Assembly: GCF_037201975.1 (NCBI RefSeq)
Contig: NZ_CP147520.1
Span: forward strand, 1,922,001 to 1,986,000
DNA from: Streptomyces sp. TG1A-60
GTDB lineage: Bacteria; Actinomycetota; Actinomycetes; Streptomycetales; Streptomycetaceae
Direction: 5' to 3'
Length of the DNA stretch: 64,000 nucleotides
This document shows, piece after piece, positions 54,140 to 62,829 of this stretch (position 1 is its first letter; the number at the start of each line of letters is the position of its first letter). The notes below the pieces were generated by a model, which was not told where the DNA came from, did not search any database, and was given only the letters and a program-made list of their open reading frames with translations. Both the position numbers and the translations under genes were made by a program.

Positions 54140-54601
54140 ATGCAGCTCTCCGCCTCGCCGTACGAAGAACGCCTCACCGCGCCCCGCTCCTGGTGGCTGG
54201 TCTGCTTTCTGGTCGGCGTCTCCATGGCCCTCATCCTGCTGCCCTTCGGCACGCTCCCCCTCCTGGGCGGCCTGGTCGGCGGCACCGCGGCGGCGGCGGT
54301 CGTGGCCAGCTCCTACGGTTCGGTGCGCGTCCGCGTCGTCGGCGACTCCCTGATCGCGGGCGAGGCGAAGGTCCCGGTGAGCGCCCTGGGCGAGCCCGAG
54401 ATGCTCGATTCGGAGGAGGCCCGTGCCTGGCGCACCCACAAGGCCGACCCCCGCGCCTTCATGCTGCTGCGCGCCTACATCCCCACCGCCCTCCGCATCC
54501 CCGTCACCGACCCGGCCGACCCGACCCCGTACCTGTACCTGTCGACGAGGGAACCGGAGCGCCTGGCAGCGGCCCTGGAAGCGGCGAAGAGCACCGCGTA
54601 G
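54140..54601 (+). CDS. DUF3093 family membrane protein
   Basis: A 153-aa protein beginning MQLSASPYEERLTAPRSWWL, the typical opening of DUF3093. Two membrane helices cover about residues 18-55 (VCFLVGVSMALILLPF and GGLVGGTAAAAVVASS); the rest is a soluble strand-rich domain (VRVRVVGDSLIAGEAKVPVS). The family is actinobacterial and of unknown role, generally next to dut. A GAGG site precedes the ATG at 54140. Confidence 0.87.
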   Translation: MQLSASPYEERLTAPRSWWLVCFLVGVSMALILLPFGTLPLLGGLVGGTAAAAVVASSYGSVRVRVVGDSLIAGEAKVPVSALGEPEMLDSEEARAWRTHKADPRAFMLLRAYIPTALRIPVTDPADPTPYLYLSTREPERLAAALEAAKSTA

Positions 54602-55212
54602 GCGAAGAGCACCGCGTAGAGGCCCCCGAGGAGCCGGCTCACGTCACCGGCGGCAAGGCGACGCCTTGGGCCGACGGACGACGGCCCGTCCGCGCGTCAC
54701 CCGACGACAGGGGCGCCGACGACCGACAGCGGAACGACGCCGGGTGCCGTCCGACGCCAGGGGGCCGGCGGACGACGGGTGAGTCGCGCGTCGCCCGACG
54801 CGGGGTGCGTCGCGTCACCGACAGCGGAGCGACGCCGCGCGCCCGCGCCAGGAAACTCCATGTCACCCGAGCACCGGGGCATCGCGGATAGCCCGATCCC
54901 GGAATCGTCGCGTCACCGACAGCCAAGCGTTGCCGCGCGCGACAGACGGCGGCGCACCGTGTGTCGCCTGACGGCGGGGCGTCGCGGGTCGTCCGACCCC
55001 GGAGTGCTGCTCGGTTGCTCGACGGCGGTGGATTTCCTGCCCGATTCCTACCGTCCGGCGACTTCAGGCACCGACCGGAGACATTTCTTTCGGCCGCGAC
55101 GGCGATCAGCCGGGCCGACGCGTTTTCGGCGGTGCCGAGCCGACGCGATTTCCGCGGTGCCGAAGCGACGCGCCCGCCCGGCAGACGAACCGGAGCGCCC
55201 GGCACCGATCGG
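54602..55212. repeat. intergenic array of degenerate 95-100-bp repeats
   Basis: No gene is evident in this 611-bp gap. The phrase GTCACCGACAGC with following GC-rich sequence recurs near 54716, 54811 and 54909, and a second phrase (CGTCACCCGACG or variants) recurs near 54692, 54787, 54862 and 54962, giving a period of about 75-100 bp. The copies have drifted. It may be a decayed tandem array. No terminator-like hairpin was picked out with confidence. Confidence 0.5.
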
Positions 55213-56163
55213 TCACTCTCCGCCCAGTTCCTTCGGCAGCTCCCCCACCCTCAGCGGATCCGCCGGCTTCTCCAACGGCGGCAGTTCCGGCAACGCCTCC
55301 CACGGAACCTGGATCCGCCGCAGGTCTTTCCTGATCCGCTCCGCGAGGTGCTTGGTGTCACGGCGGTTCATGACCGCCCCGACCGCGGCCCCGACCAGGA
55401 ACGGCATCAGGTTCGGCAGATTCCGCACCGTCCGTTTCGTGATCTGCTGCCGCAGTTGCCGCTTCATCTGCCCGCCGAGCGCGGAGTTGATCGTCGACGG
55501 CTTGGTCACGTCGATCCCGCGCTCACCCGACCACGAGTCCAGATAGGCGGTACTGCGCTGCCGCAGATTCCCCGGCGGTCGCACCCCGTACACCTCGTGC
55601 AACTCGGCGACCAGCTTCAGCTCGACCGCGGCGACCCCGGTGATCTCGGCGGCCAGCTCCGCGGGCATGGCCGGCGGCACCGGCAGCATCGCGGCGGCCC
55701 CGACGCCCGCGCCGACCGTGGAGGACGCGTTCGCGGCTCCCGCGACGAGCTTGTCGGCGAGTTGCTCGGGCCCTAGCCCCGGGAACTGCGCGCGCAGGCC
55801 GGCGAGGTCCCGTACGGGGATCCGGGGGGCGATCTCGATGATCCGGTCGGTGAGATGGGCGAGCCCCGCTCTGGCGCGGTCACCGCTCTTGCGGGCCCCG
55901 ACCTTGAGGCCCTGTTTGAGTCCGTCCCGGACGACGGCCGTGCGCCGTCTGGCGACCCGCGCCGGACTGTCCACCGGTACGGGCAGGCGGCCCTGCTCTT
56001 CCGTGGCGCCCCCCGACGCCGTGTCGGACGCACGTTCGAGCGAGGCCGCTCCCTGGTCGGAGGAGCCTCGCTCGTCATCACGCACGCCGTCAGAGCCGTC
56101 GAACGGCTCCTGGTCCGCCTCCTTGCGGAAGCGGCGCTTCCAGGGAGGGGTCGAGCCAGTCAC
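55213..56163 (-). CDS. EcsC-like conserved protein
   Basis: A 316-aa protein. The first 100 residues are charged and probably disordered. LADKLVAGAANASSTVGAG and MLPVPPAMPAELAAEITGVA, then VELKLVAELHEVYGV and LMPFLVGAAVGAVMNRRDTK, match EcsC-like proteins with amphipathic/hydrophobic helices. Commonly found in streptomycetes near DUF4193 and cutRS; function not established. It follows DUF4193 on the same strand. Confidence 0.7.
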   Translation of the reverse strand: MTGSTPPWKRRFRKEADQEPFDGSDGVRDDERGSSDQGAASLERASDTASGGATEEQGRLPVPVDSPARVARRRTAVVRDGLKQGLKVGARKSGDRARAGLAHLTDRIIEIAPRIPVRDLAGLRAQFPGLGPEQLADKLVAGAANASSTVGAGVGAAAMLPVPPAMPAELAAEITGVAAVELKLVAELHEVYGVRPPGNLRQRSTAYLDSWSGERGIDVTKPSTINSALGGQMKRQLRQQITKRTVRNLPNLMPFLVGAAVGAVMNRRDTKHLAERIRKDLRRIQVPWEALPELPPLEKPADPLRVGELPKELGGE

Positions 56164-56176
56164 GGCCGACCCTCCC

Positions 56177-56473
56177 TCAGTCGCAGTCGCGACAGATGGG
56201 CTGACCGTTCTTCTCGCGGGCCAGCTGGCTGCGGTGGTGCACCAGGAAGCAGCTCATGCAGGTGAACTCGTCCTGCTGCTTGGGCAGCACCCGGACGGCC
56301 AGCTCCTCGTTCGAGAGGTCGGCGCCGGGCAGTTCCAGGCCTTCGGCGGCCTCGAACTCGTCGACGTCCACGGCGGAAGTCGACTTGTCGTTCCGGCGAG
56401 CCTTGAGTTCTTCCAGGCTGTCCGAGTCGACGTCGTCGTCGGTCTTGCGTGGGGTGTCATAATCCGTTGCCAT
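56177..56473 (-). CDS. DUF4193 zinc-ribbon protein
   Basis: A 98-aa protein from ATG 56473 with GAGGGGGAG 6 nt upstream. An acidic N-terminus (ATDYDTPRKTDDDVDSDSLE) is followed by DEFEAAEGLELPGADLS and a zinc-binding C-terminus, CMSCFLVHHRSQLAR and CRDCD. The family is near-universal in Actinobacteria and small; a transcription or RNA-linked role is suspected from the zinc ribbon but not proven. Confidence 0.92.
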   Translation of the reverse strand: MATDYDTPRKTDDDVDSDSLEELKARRNDKSTSAVDVDEFEAAEGLELPGADLSNEELAVRVLPKQQDEFTCMSCFLVHHRSQLAREKNGQPICRDCD

Positions 56474-56877
56474 GTCGCTCTCCCCCTCTGGGTGTCTGCG
56501 GTGTCTCCAGCGCACGTAACGCGTGAGAGGCCGGACTTGTGCCCGACCTGAGGCGGAGATTTTGCCTCACATCAAGGTCTGTTACTCAATCGACACCCAA
56601 CCGGATCCCTCAAGAGTGATCGGCTTGGATGGCGAACGGGACCGTACACGGTCTAGAGGCTGCATACCAAAGGCGCCTCAGCATGTACTTCCCGTGATAT
56701 CAACCCCCGAAAACTCGGATTTTCCCGGCTTTCCGACGGCTACATGATCACTCTCGGTAGATGGCTGGAGAATCGCCCATGTGATCGATCACACATTGGT
56801 CGTGCGCGACCGTTTCGATCGGCCGTCCGGAAAATTCCGCGCAAAGCGAACACGCCCCGGAACCGCGGGTCATCTTC
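56474..56877. other. intergenic region upstream of DUF4193
   Basis: 404 bp, lower in G+C than its neighbours, holding the DUF4193 promoter and the 3' flank of cutS. No hairpin strong enough to call, no repeat or RNA gene seen. Confidence 0.4.
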
Positions 56878-58134
56878 TCAGACGGGCAGAGTCACCCGCA
56901 TCACGAGGCCCCCTCCCTCACGTGGCTGGGCGGCGATGTGGCCGCCGTGCGCGCGGGCCACGGACCGGACGATCGACAGACCGAGGCCCACACCCTTGTC
57001 GCTGCCCGTACGCTCCGTACGCAGTCGCCGGAACGGCTCGAAGAGGTTGTCGATCTCGTACGCCGGGACCACGGGCCCGGTGTTCGTGACCACCAGGACC
57101 GCCTGGCCGTGCTGGAGCTCCGTCGTCACCTCGACCCAGCCGCCCACACCTTGCACGTTGTACCGCACGGCGTTCTGCAGGAGGTTCAGGGCGATCCGCT
57201 CCAGCAGGACGCCGTTGCCCTGGACGACCGCCGCGGCCCGCTCTCCGCGGATCTCCACCTTCTTGGCGTCCGCCTCGCAGCGCACCTGGTCGATGGCCTG
57301 GGAGGCGACCTCGGCGAGGTCCACGGGTTTGCGCTCGACGATCTGGTTTTCGCTGCGGGCGAGCAGCAGCAGACCCTCGACCAGCTGCTCGCTGCGCTCG
57401 TTGGTGGCCAGCAGCGTCTTGCCGAGCTGTTGCAGCTCCGCGGGCGCGTTCGGATCGGACAGGTGCACTTCAAGGAGCGTGCGGTTGATCGCGAGCGGTG
57501 TTCTCAGCTCGTGCGAGGCGTTTCCGACGAACCGCTGTTGGGCCGTGAAGGCCCGCTGGAGCCGCTCAAGCATGTCGTCGAAGGTGTCCGCCAGCTCCTT
57601 CAGCTCGTCGTCCGGACCGTCCAGTTCGATACGCCGGGACAGGTCCGAGCCGGCCACCGCGCGGGCGGTGCGGGTGATCCGGCCGAGCGGGGCGAGCACC
57701 CGGCCCGCCATCGCGTAGCCGAAGGCGAACGCGATCACGGCGAGTCCGAGCAGGGCCAGCAGGGAGCGGCTGAGCAGCGTGTCCAGGGCGACGCGGCGCT
57801 GGTCGTCGATGCAGTCGGCGATCGCGGTGTTGAAGTCGGTGAGCGGCACATTGGCCGAGTCGGCGTCGACGGCGGGGCACTTGTCGCTGGCGACACTGAT
57901 GTCCGTACCGCCCACGATCTTGAACAGCGGCGCGTTGCCGGTGTTCACGGCCTGGGCTGCCAGCAGATAGATGATCGACAGCAGCAGGATCCCGGCGATC
58001 AGGAACATGCCGCCGTACAGCAGCGTGAGCCTTATCCGGATGGTCGGTCGCAGCCACGGGAAGGGAGTCTGCGGCCGCTGGGGGTCCCAGGTGGGCTTGG
58101 GCGGCGCCGCGGGGGGTGCCGGTGTAGCGGCCAT
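56878..58134 (-). CDS. cutS: CutS-type sensor histidine kinase
   Basis: A 418-aa membrane sensor. Two membrane helices (about 33-62 and 127-148) flank an extracytoplasmic loop containing two Cys residues (CPAVDADS and ADCIDD) that could form a redox-sensitive disulfide. A HAMP region (AGRVLAPLGRITRTARAVAG) and the H box NASHELRTPL with His208 follow, then N box (NLLQNAVRYN), and GVGLGLSIV as the G box. It partners with CutR, whose gene ends 6 bp upstream. CutRS in Streptomyces influences secondary metabolism and secretion stress. Confidence 0.93.
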   Translation of the reverse strand: MAATPAPPAAPPKPTWDPQRPQTPFPWLRPTIRIRLTLLYGGMFLIAGILLLSIIYLLAAQAVNTGNAPLFKIVGGTDISVASDKCPAVDADSANVPLTDFNTAIADCIDDQRRVALDTLLSRSLLALLGLAVIAFAFGYAMAGRVLAPLGRITRTARAVAGSDLSRRIELDGPDDELKELADTFDDMLERLQRAFTAQQRFVGNASHELRTPLAINRTLLEVHLSDPNAPAELQQLGKTLLATNERSEQLVEGLLLLARSENQIVERKPVDLAEVASQAIDQVRCEADAKKVEIRGERAAAVVQGNGVLLERIALNLLQNAVRYNVQGVGGWVEVTTELQHGQAVLVVTNTGPVVPAYEIDNLFEPFRRLRTERTGSDKGVGLGLSIVRSVARAHGGHIAAQPREGGGLVMRVTLPV

Positions 58135-58140
58135 GGCGGA

Positions 58141-58794
58141 TCAGATCCGGTAGCCGGAGCCGGGCACGGTGACGATCACCGGTGGCTCGCCCAGCTTGCG
58201 TCGCAGCGTCATGACGGTGACCCGGACGACGTTGGTGAACGGGTCGGTGTTCTCGTCCCAGGCCTTCTCCAGGAGCTGCTCCGCGGAGACGACGGCACCT
58301 TCGCTGCGCATCAGCACCTCCAGGACCGCGAACTCCTTGGGGGCGAGCTGTACCTCGCTGCCCTCGCGGAAGACCTCGCGGCGGTTGGGGTCGAGCTTGA
58401 TGCCGGCGCGCTCCAGGACGGGCGGCAGCGGCACGCTCGTACGCCGGCCGAGGGCCCGCACGCGCGCGATGAGCTCGCTGAACGCGAACGGCTTGGGCAG
58501 ATAGTCGTCGGCGCCGATCTCCAGGCCCTCGACGCGGTCGCTGACGTCGCCGGACGCGGTGAGCATGAGCACGCGCGTGGGCAGGCCCAGTTCGACGAGC
58601 TTGCGGCAGACGTCGTCGCCGTGGACGAGGGGGAGGTCGCGGTCGAGGACGACCACGTCGTAGTCGTTGACGCCGATGCGCTCCAGGGCGGCCTCACCGT
58701 CGTACACGACGTCGACGGCCATGGCCTCCCGGCGCAGTCCGGTGGCCACCGCATCGGCGAGCAGTTGCTCGTCCTCGACGACGAGTACGCGCAC
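58141..58794 (-). CDS. cutR: CutR-type response regulator
   Basis: A 217-aa OmpR-family regulator from GTG 58794, selected for GGAAGGA 9 nt upstream and because 217 aa is the family length. The receiver domain has VRVLVVEDE and phospho-acceptor Asp51 (VVVLDRDLP), Thr in MLTASGD and Lys in LPKPF. The winged helix has PKEFAVLEVLMRS, then NVVRVTVMTLRRKLGEPPVI and VPGSGYRI. First gene of the cutRS operon. Confidence 0.95.
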   Translation of the reverse strand: MRVLVVEDEQLLADAVATGLRREAMAVDVVYDGEAALERIGVNDYDVVVLDRDLPLVHGDDVCRKLVELGLPTRVLMLTASGDVSDRVEGLEIGADDYLPKPFAFSELIARVRALGRRTSVPLPPVLERAGIKLDPNRREVFREGSEVQLAPKEFAVLEVLMRSEGAVVSAEQLLEKAWDENTDPFTNVVRVTVMTLRRKLGEPPVIVTVPGSGYRI

Positions 58795-59209
58795 GTCGCT
58801 TGTCCTTCCTGTGTCCACCCGCGTAGCGCGTCGGAAGCGCGACGGGCGGGGTGTTCGTGGGTGTGTGACCTCCATCCTGCCTTTTTCGGCCGTAAGTCGG
58901 CGGTAAGGCGGTCCAAGGGTCCGGGCGAGTGCGGGGGCGCGTGCGTCAGAGGCGGGGATTTTTCGTCCGGGTGAGGTTTCCGTCCGAGGGACGGGGGGAA
59001 GACGGCTTTACACCCCGCGATCACGCTCTGCTCGTGCCGTACCACCATGCGGTATGAAGCGATCCGCTTTCCGCGGAGCGGGCGTGGGTGTCCGGCACCG
59101 TCGCCGCCCGGCACGGGCGGCGCTGGGCATCCACAGGAGACGTGATCGCCCCTTCCGAACGGCACACCCCCGTGCCATCGACCCACGACCCAGGACGAGG
59201 GGGCGCAGC
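58795..59209. other. divergent intergenic region between cutR and a 57-aa gene
   Basis: 415 bp expected to hold both promoters. No repeat, hairpin or additional coding frame was recognised. Confidence 0.4.
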
Positions 59210-59383
59210 ATGGACGCATTCACCGCAGGACTTCTGCAGCGCATAAGGGCGACCGAGTCCGACCTGACGAGGGCTCGCGACGAGGGCGACGAGTTCCTCG
59301 TCGAGGTGGAGCAGGGCGAGCTCGACGACCTGCGCCGCCTCGCCGCCGATCACGGTGTGGAGGTCGGCGCGTACAGCGTCTGA
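59210..59383 (+). CDS. 57-aa acidic helical protein
   Basis: A 57-aa protein from ATG 59210 with GAGGGGG about 8 nt upstream. MDAFTAGLLQRIRATESDLT and ARDEGDEFLVEVEQGELDDL, then RRLAADHGVEVGAYSV is a short helical sequence, highly acidic. It is a recurring streptomycete small protein next to cutRS; function unknown. A strong terminator follows. Confidence 0.75.
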   Translation: MDAFTAGLLQRIRATESDLTRARDEGDEFLVEVEQGELDDLRRLAADHGVEVGAYSV

Positions 59384-59404
59384 TCGACGGCTCGTGCGTA
59401 CGGC

Positions 59405-59441
59405 GGCGGGACCCCGGGAGATCCAGACCCGGGGTCCCGCC
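59405..59441. terminator. bidirectional terminator
   Basis: Perfect 14-bp stem, 59405-59418 and 59428-59441 (GGCGGGACCCCGGG core) with a 9-nt loop, between the convergent 57-aa gene and the inositol monophosphatase gene. Confidence 0.88.
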
Positions 59442-59482
59442 CGTTTCGGGCCCGGTCCACGTACGGGGGGCCGAGGCCTGCG

Positions 59483-60313
59483 TCAGTCGTGCCAGGCGCC
59501 CAGATCCTCCAGGCGGGCCTGGAGGGCCTCGAAGAGGCCGGGTGGGGCCGCGATGGTCAGGTCGGGCGAGAGGGGCTCTGCGGGGCGGCCACCGGTCAGG
59601 GCGCCCGCCTCCCGGGCGATGAGGTCACCCGCCGCGTAGTCCCAGGCGTTCAGACCTCGCTCGTAGTACGCGTCCAGGCGGCCCACGGCCACGTCGCACA
59701 GGTCGATCGCGGCCGAGCCGCCGCGCCGGATGTCGCGTACCTGCGGGATCAGCTCGCGCAGTACGTCGGCCTGCCTGGCCCGGCGCTCGGCGCGGTAGCC
59801 GAAGCCGGTGCCGACGAGGGCCAGCTCCAGGGCGGGCGCGGGGCGCACGCGCGCGGGGCGGTCGTTCACGTACGCGCCCTCACCGAGGACCGCCCGGCAG
59901 GTCTCGCCGCGCACCGGGGCGTGGACCACGCCGACGACCGTCTCACCGTCCACCCGGGCCGCGATGGAGACGGCCCAACTCGGCAGCCCGTACAGGTAGT
60001 TGACGGTGCCGTCGATGGGGTCGATCACCCACTGGACACCGCTCGTACCCTCGACGCTGGCGCCCTCCTCGCCGAGCACGCCGTCGTGCGGCCTGCGCTC
60101 GGCCAGCAGGCCAGTGATCAACTTCTCGGAGGCGATGTCCATCTCGGTGACGACATCGACCGCGCTGGACTTGGTGGCGGCCACGCCGAGATCGTCGGGC
60201 CGGCCGTCGCACAGGAAGGTCCCCGCGCGGTGGGCCGCCTCCAGGGCGATCTCCAGCAGTTCGGCCTTCAGCCGGTCGGGCTGCTCTGACTGGTCGGTCA
60301 CGGTGCTCCTCAT
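59483..60313 (-). CDS. inositol monophosphatase family protein
   Basis: A 276-aa protein. Metal-binding motifs: GEEGA early, then [17 protein letters not shown] (the DPIDGTxN signature) and [19 protein letters not shown] at the C-terminus. Inositol-phosphate phosphatase fold; substrate may be inositol phosphate or another sugar phosphate such as histidinol phosphate. Start at ATG 60313 overlaps the hemH stop (ATGA); AGGAGC between it and GTG 60301 makes the GTG a strong alternative start (272 aa). Confidence 0.9.
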   Translation of the reverse strand: MRSTVTDQSEQPDRLKAELLEIALEAAHRAGTFLCDGRPDDLGVAATKSSAVDVVTEMDIASEKLITGLLAERRPHDGVLGEEGASVEGTSGVQWVIDPIDGTVNYLYGLPSWAVSIAARVDGETVVGVVHAPVRGETCRAVLGEGAYVNDRPARVRPAPALELALVGTGFGYRAERRARQADVLRELIPQVRDIRRGGSAAIDLCDVAVGRLDAYYERGLNAWDYAAGDLIAREAGALTGGRPAEPLSPDLTIAAPPGLFEALQARLEDLGAWHD

Positions 60314-61437
60314 GCGTACGGGCTGTCGGCGCCCGCTGCGGCGGGCCGTGGGGCGCGGGCCGGGCAGCAGCCGACCGGGCACAGGTGGTGGCCCGCGCCG
60401 AGCGCGCCGAGCGCGCAGGGGGTCACGTCCTGGCCCCGCTCGGTCGCGGCGCGCTCCAGGACCAGGTCGCGGATCGCGGCGGCGAACCGCGGGTCGGCGC
60501 CCACGGTGGCCGAGCGGCGGACCGGCAGGCCCAGCGCCCCGCCCTTGGCCATGGCCTCGGTGTCGAGGTCGTACAGGACCTCCATGTGGTCCGAGACGAA
60601 CCCGATGGGCGCCATCACGACGGCCGGGACCCCGGCCGCGTGGCGCTCCTCCAGGTGGTCGCAGATGTCGGGCTCCAGCCACGGGATGTGCGGGGCGCCC
60701 GAGCGGGACTGGTAGACGAGCTGCCAGGGGTGCTCGACGCCGGTCCGCTCGCGCACGGCGTCCGCGATGAGCTTCGAGACGTCCAGGTGCTCCGCGACGT
60801 ACGCGCCGCCGTCCCCGTGCGCCTCGACCGGGCCGGAGGTGTCCGCCGAGGCGTTCGGGATGGAGTGGGTGCAGAAGGCGATGTGCGCGCCGTGGCGGAC
60901 GCCCTCGGGGAGGTCGGCGAGGGACTCCACGACACCGTCGATCATGGGCTCCAGGAAACCCGGGTGGTTGAAGTAGTGCCGGAGCTTGTCGATCCTCGGC
61001 AGCTCCAGCCCCTCGGCCTCCAGGGCGGCGAGGGAGTCGGCGAGGTTCTCGCGGTACTGGCGGCAGCCCGAGTACGAGGCGTACGCGCTGGTGGCGAGCA
61101 CCAGGACTCGGCGGCGGTCGTCGGCGGCCATCTCACGCAGGGTGTCGGTCAGATAGGGCACCCAGTTGCGGTTGCCCCAGTAGATCGGGAGGTCCAGGCC
61201 GTGCTCGGCGAAGTCCTTGCGCAGGGCGTCGAGCAGGGCGCGGTTCTGGTCGTTGATGGGGCTGACCCCGCCGAACAGGAAGTAGTGCTGCCCGACTTCC
61301 TTGAGGCGTTCCGCGGGGATGCCGCGCCCCCGCGTCACGTTCTCCAGGAACGGGACCACGTCGTCCGGGCCCTCCGGGCCACCGAACGAGAGCAGGAGGA
61401 GGGCGTCGTAGGGGGTGGCGTCGTGCGCGTGTGGCAT
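60310..61437 (-). CDS. hemH: ferrochelatase (coproporphyrin III type)
   Basis: A 375-aa protein. [20 protein letters not shown] starts the fold, CTHSIPN carries the conserved catalytic His, and [14 protein letters not shown] supplies the second conserved acidic pair. The C-terminus [18 protein letters not shown] is Cys-rich, as in actinobacterial 2Fe-2S ferrochelatases. It inserts Fe(II) into coproporphyrin III (or protoporphyrin) for heme. It is cotranscribed with the inositol monophosphatase gene by a 4-bp overlap. Confidence 0.96.
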   Translation of the reverse strand: MPHAHDATPYDALLLLSFGGPEGPDDVVPFLENVTRGRGIPAERLKEVGQHYFLFGGVSPINDQNRALLDALRKDFAEHGLDLPIYWGNRNWVPYLTDTLREMAADDRRRVLVLATSAYASYSGCRQYRENLADSLAALEAEGLELPRIDKLRHYFNHPGFLEPMIDGVVESLADLPEGVRHGAHIAFCTHSIPNASADTSGPVEAHGDGGAYVAEHLDVSKLIADAVRERTGVEHPWQLVYQSRSGAPHIPWLEPDICDHLEERHAAGVPAVVMAPIGFVSDHMEVLYDLDTEAMAKGGALGLPVRRSATVGADPRFAAAIRDLVLERAATERGQDVTPCALGALGAGHHLCPVGCCPARAPRPAAAGADSPYA

Positions 61438-61587
61438 GACTCCGATCCTGCCACCCGGCCCCGACAGACGGGATCCCGGCCCACGCCCTGGGATGACTTA
61501 GGGTTACCTGACTCGTAAGCTGTATCGGCCGACTTCGCGCCTTACGCGGAATTCATTCCTCCCCTTCCTGGACCGACCGGAGCCTCC

Positions 61588-62829
61588 GTGCCCAGCCCCT
61601 ACACCGCCCTGTTCGCCGCCCCCGGCACCAAGGGCTTCACCGCCGCGGGTCTCCTCGGCCGCATGCCGCTGTCCATGATGGGCATCGGCGTGGTCACGAT
61701 GGTCTCCCAGCTCACCGGGCGGTACGGCCTGGCCGGCGCTCTCTCGGCGACCATCGCGCTGTCCGCCGCCGTGGCCGGACCTCAGATCTCGCGTCTGGTG
61801 GACCGGTACGGGCAGCGGCGGGTACTGCGCCCTGCGACGCTCTGCGCGCTGACGGCGTCCGCGGGGCTGCTGTTCGCCGCGCACTACGGCTGGCCGGACT
61901 GGGTCCTGTACGTCTGCTCGGCCGGCATCGGCTGTGTGCCGAGCATCGGGGCGATGACCCGGGCGCGCTGGGCGGCCCTGTACCGGGGCACACCGCAGCT
62001 GCACACGGCGTACTCCTTCGAGTCGGTCGTCGACGAGGTCTGTTTCATCTTCGGGCCGATCATCTCCATCGGGCTGTCCACGGCATGGTTCCCGGAGGCC
62101 GGGCCACTGCTCGCCGCCTGCTTCCTCACGGCCGGTGTCTTCTGGCTGACCGCGCAGCGCGCCACCGAGCCGGCGCCGCACCCGCGCGAGCACCGCGGCA
62201 AGGGCCGTTCGGCACTGCGCTCGCCGGGCCTGCAGGTCCTGGTGGCCACCTTCGTGGCGACCGGGGCGATCTTCGGAGCCGTCGACGTGGTCACCGTGGC
62301 CTTCGCCGAGGAACAGGGCAGCAAGGCCGCGGCGAGCTTCGTCCTCGCCCTCTACGCTGCCGGATCCTGCCTGGCGGGCATCGTCTTCGGGCTGCTGCGC
62401 TTCGCCGGGGCCCCCGAGCTTCGATGGCTGCTGGGCGTATGTGCCATGGCCGTGAGTATGATCCCCCTCCTACTGGTCGGGAACTTGCCGCTTCTGGCCG
62501 TGGCGCTCTTCGTGGCGGGCCTGTCCATCGCACCCACGATGATCACGACGATGTCACTGATCGAAGAGCACGTACCCCGCGCACAACTGACCGAGGGCAT
62601 GACCTGGGTGAGCACCGGGCTCGCGGTCGGGGTCGCGCTCGGTTCCTCGGCGTCCGGCTGGGTGATCGACGCGGCCGGGGCGGAGGCGGGGTACGGGGTT
62701 CCGGCGGTGTCCGGAGCCGTCGCGGTCGCGGTCGGTTTCCTCGGGTACCGCCGGCTACGCAGGCCGGCTACAAGGCGGGGAGGGCCCCATGAGCACCACA
62801 GTGATCGGGAAGAGCGGCACGTGGCGTAA
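61588..62829 (+). CDS. MFS transporter
   Basis: A 413-aa protein with 12 membrane segments. GLLGRMPLSMMGIGVVTMVS opens it, and RLVDRYGQRRVLRPAT is the MFS A-motif loop. Start is GTG 61588 with GGAG 5 nt upstream. The family includes drug and siderophore exporters; nothing fixes the substrate. The 3' end overlaps the start of the lactone oxidase gene by 41 bp. Confidence 0.88.
   Translation: MPSPYTALFAAPGTKGFTAAGLLGRMPLSMMGIGVVTMVSQLTGRYGLAGALSATIALSAAVAGPQISRLVDRYGQRRVLRPATLCALTASAGLLFAAHYGWPDWVLYVCSAGIGCVPSIGAMTRARWAALYRGTPQLHTAYSFESVVDEVCFIFGPIISIGLSTAWFPEAGPLLAACFLTAGVFWLTAQRATEPAPHPREHRGKGRSALRSPGLQVLVATFVATGAIFGAVDVVTVAFAEEQGSKAAASFVLALYAAGSCLAGIVFGLLRFAGAPELRWLLGVCAMAVSMIPLLLVGNLPLLAVALFVAGLSIAPTMITTMSLIEEHVPRAQLTEGMTWVSTGLAVGVALGSSASGWVIDAAGAEAGYGVPAVSGAVAVAVGFLGYRRLRRPATRRGGPHEHHSDREERHVA

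Noticed and set aside
54723..55016. Repeat phrases as a CRISPR-like or REP array
   Set aside because: Copies are divergent and not separated by constant-length spacers; called a degenerate repeat only.
61497..61525. Possible iron-box (IdeR/DmdR) upstream of the MFS gene, TTAGG followed by a loose second half
   Set aside because: Only the first half matches the TTAGGTTAGGCTAACCTAA consensus; the second half deviates at most positions.
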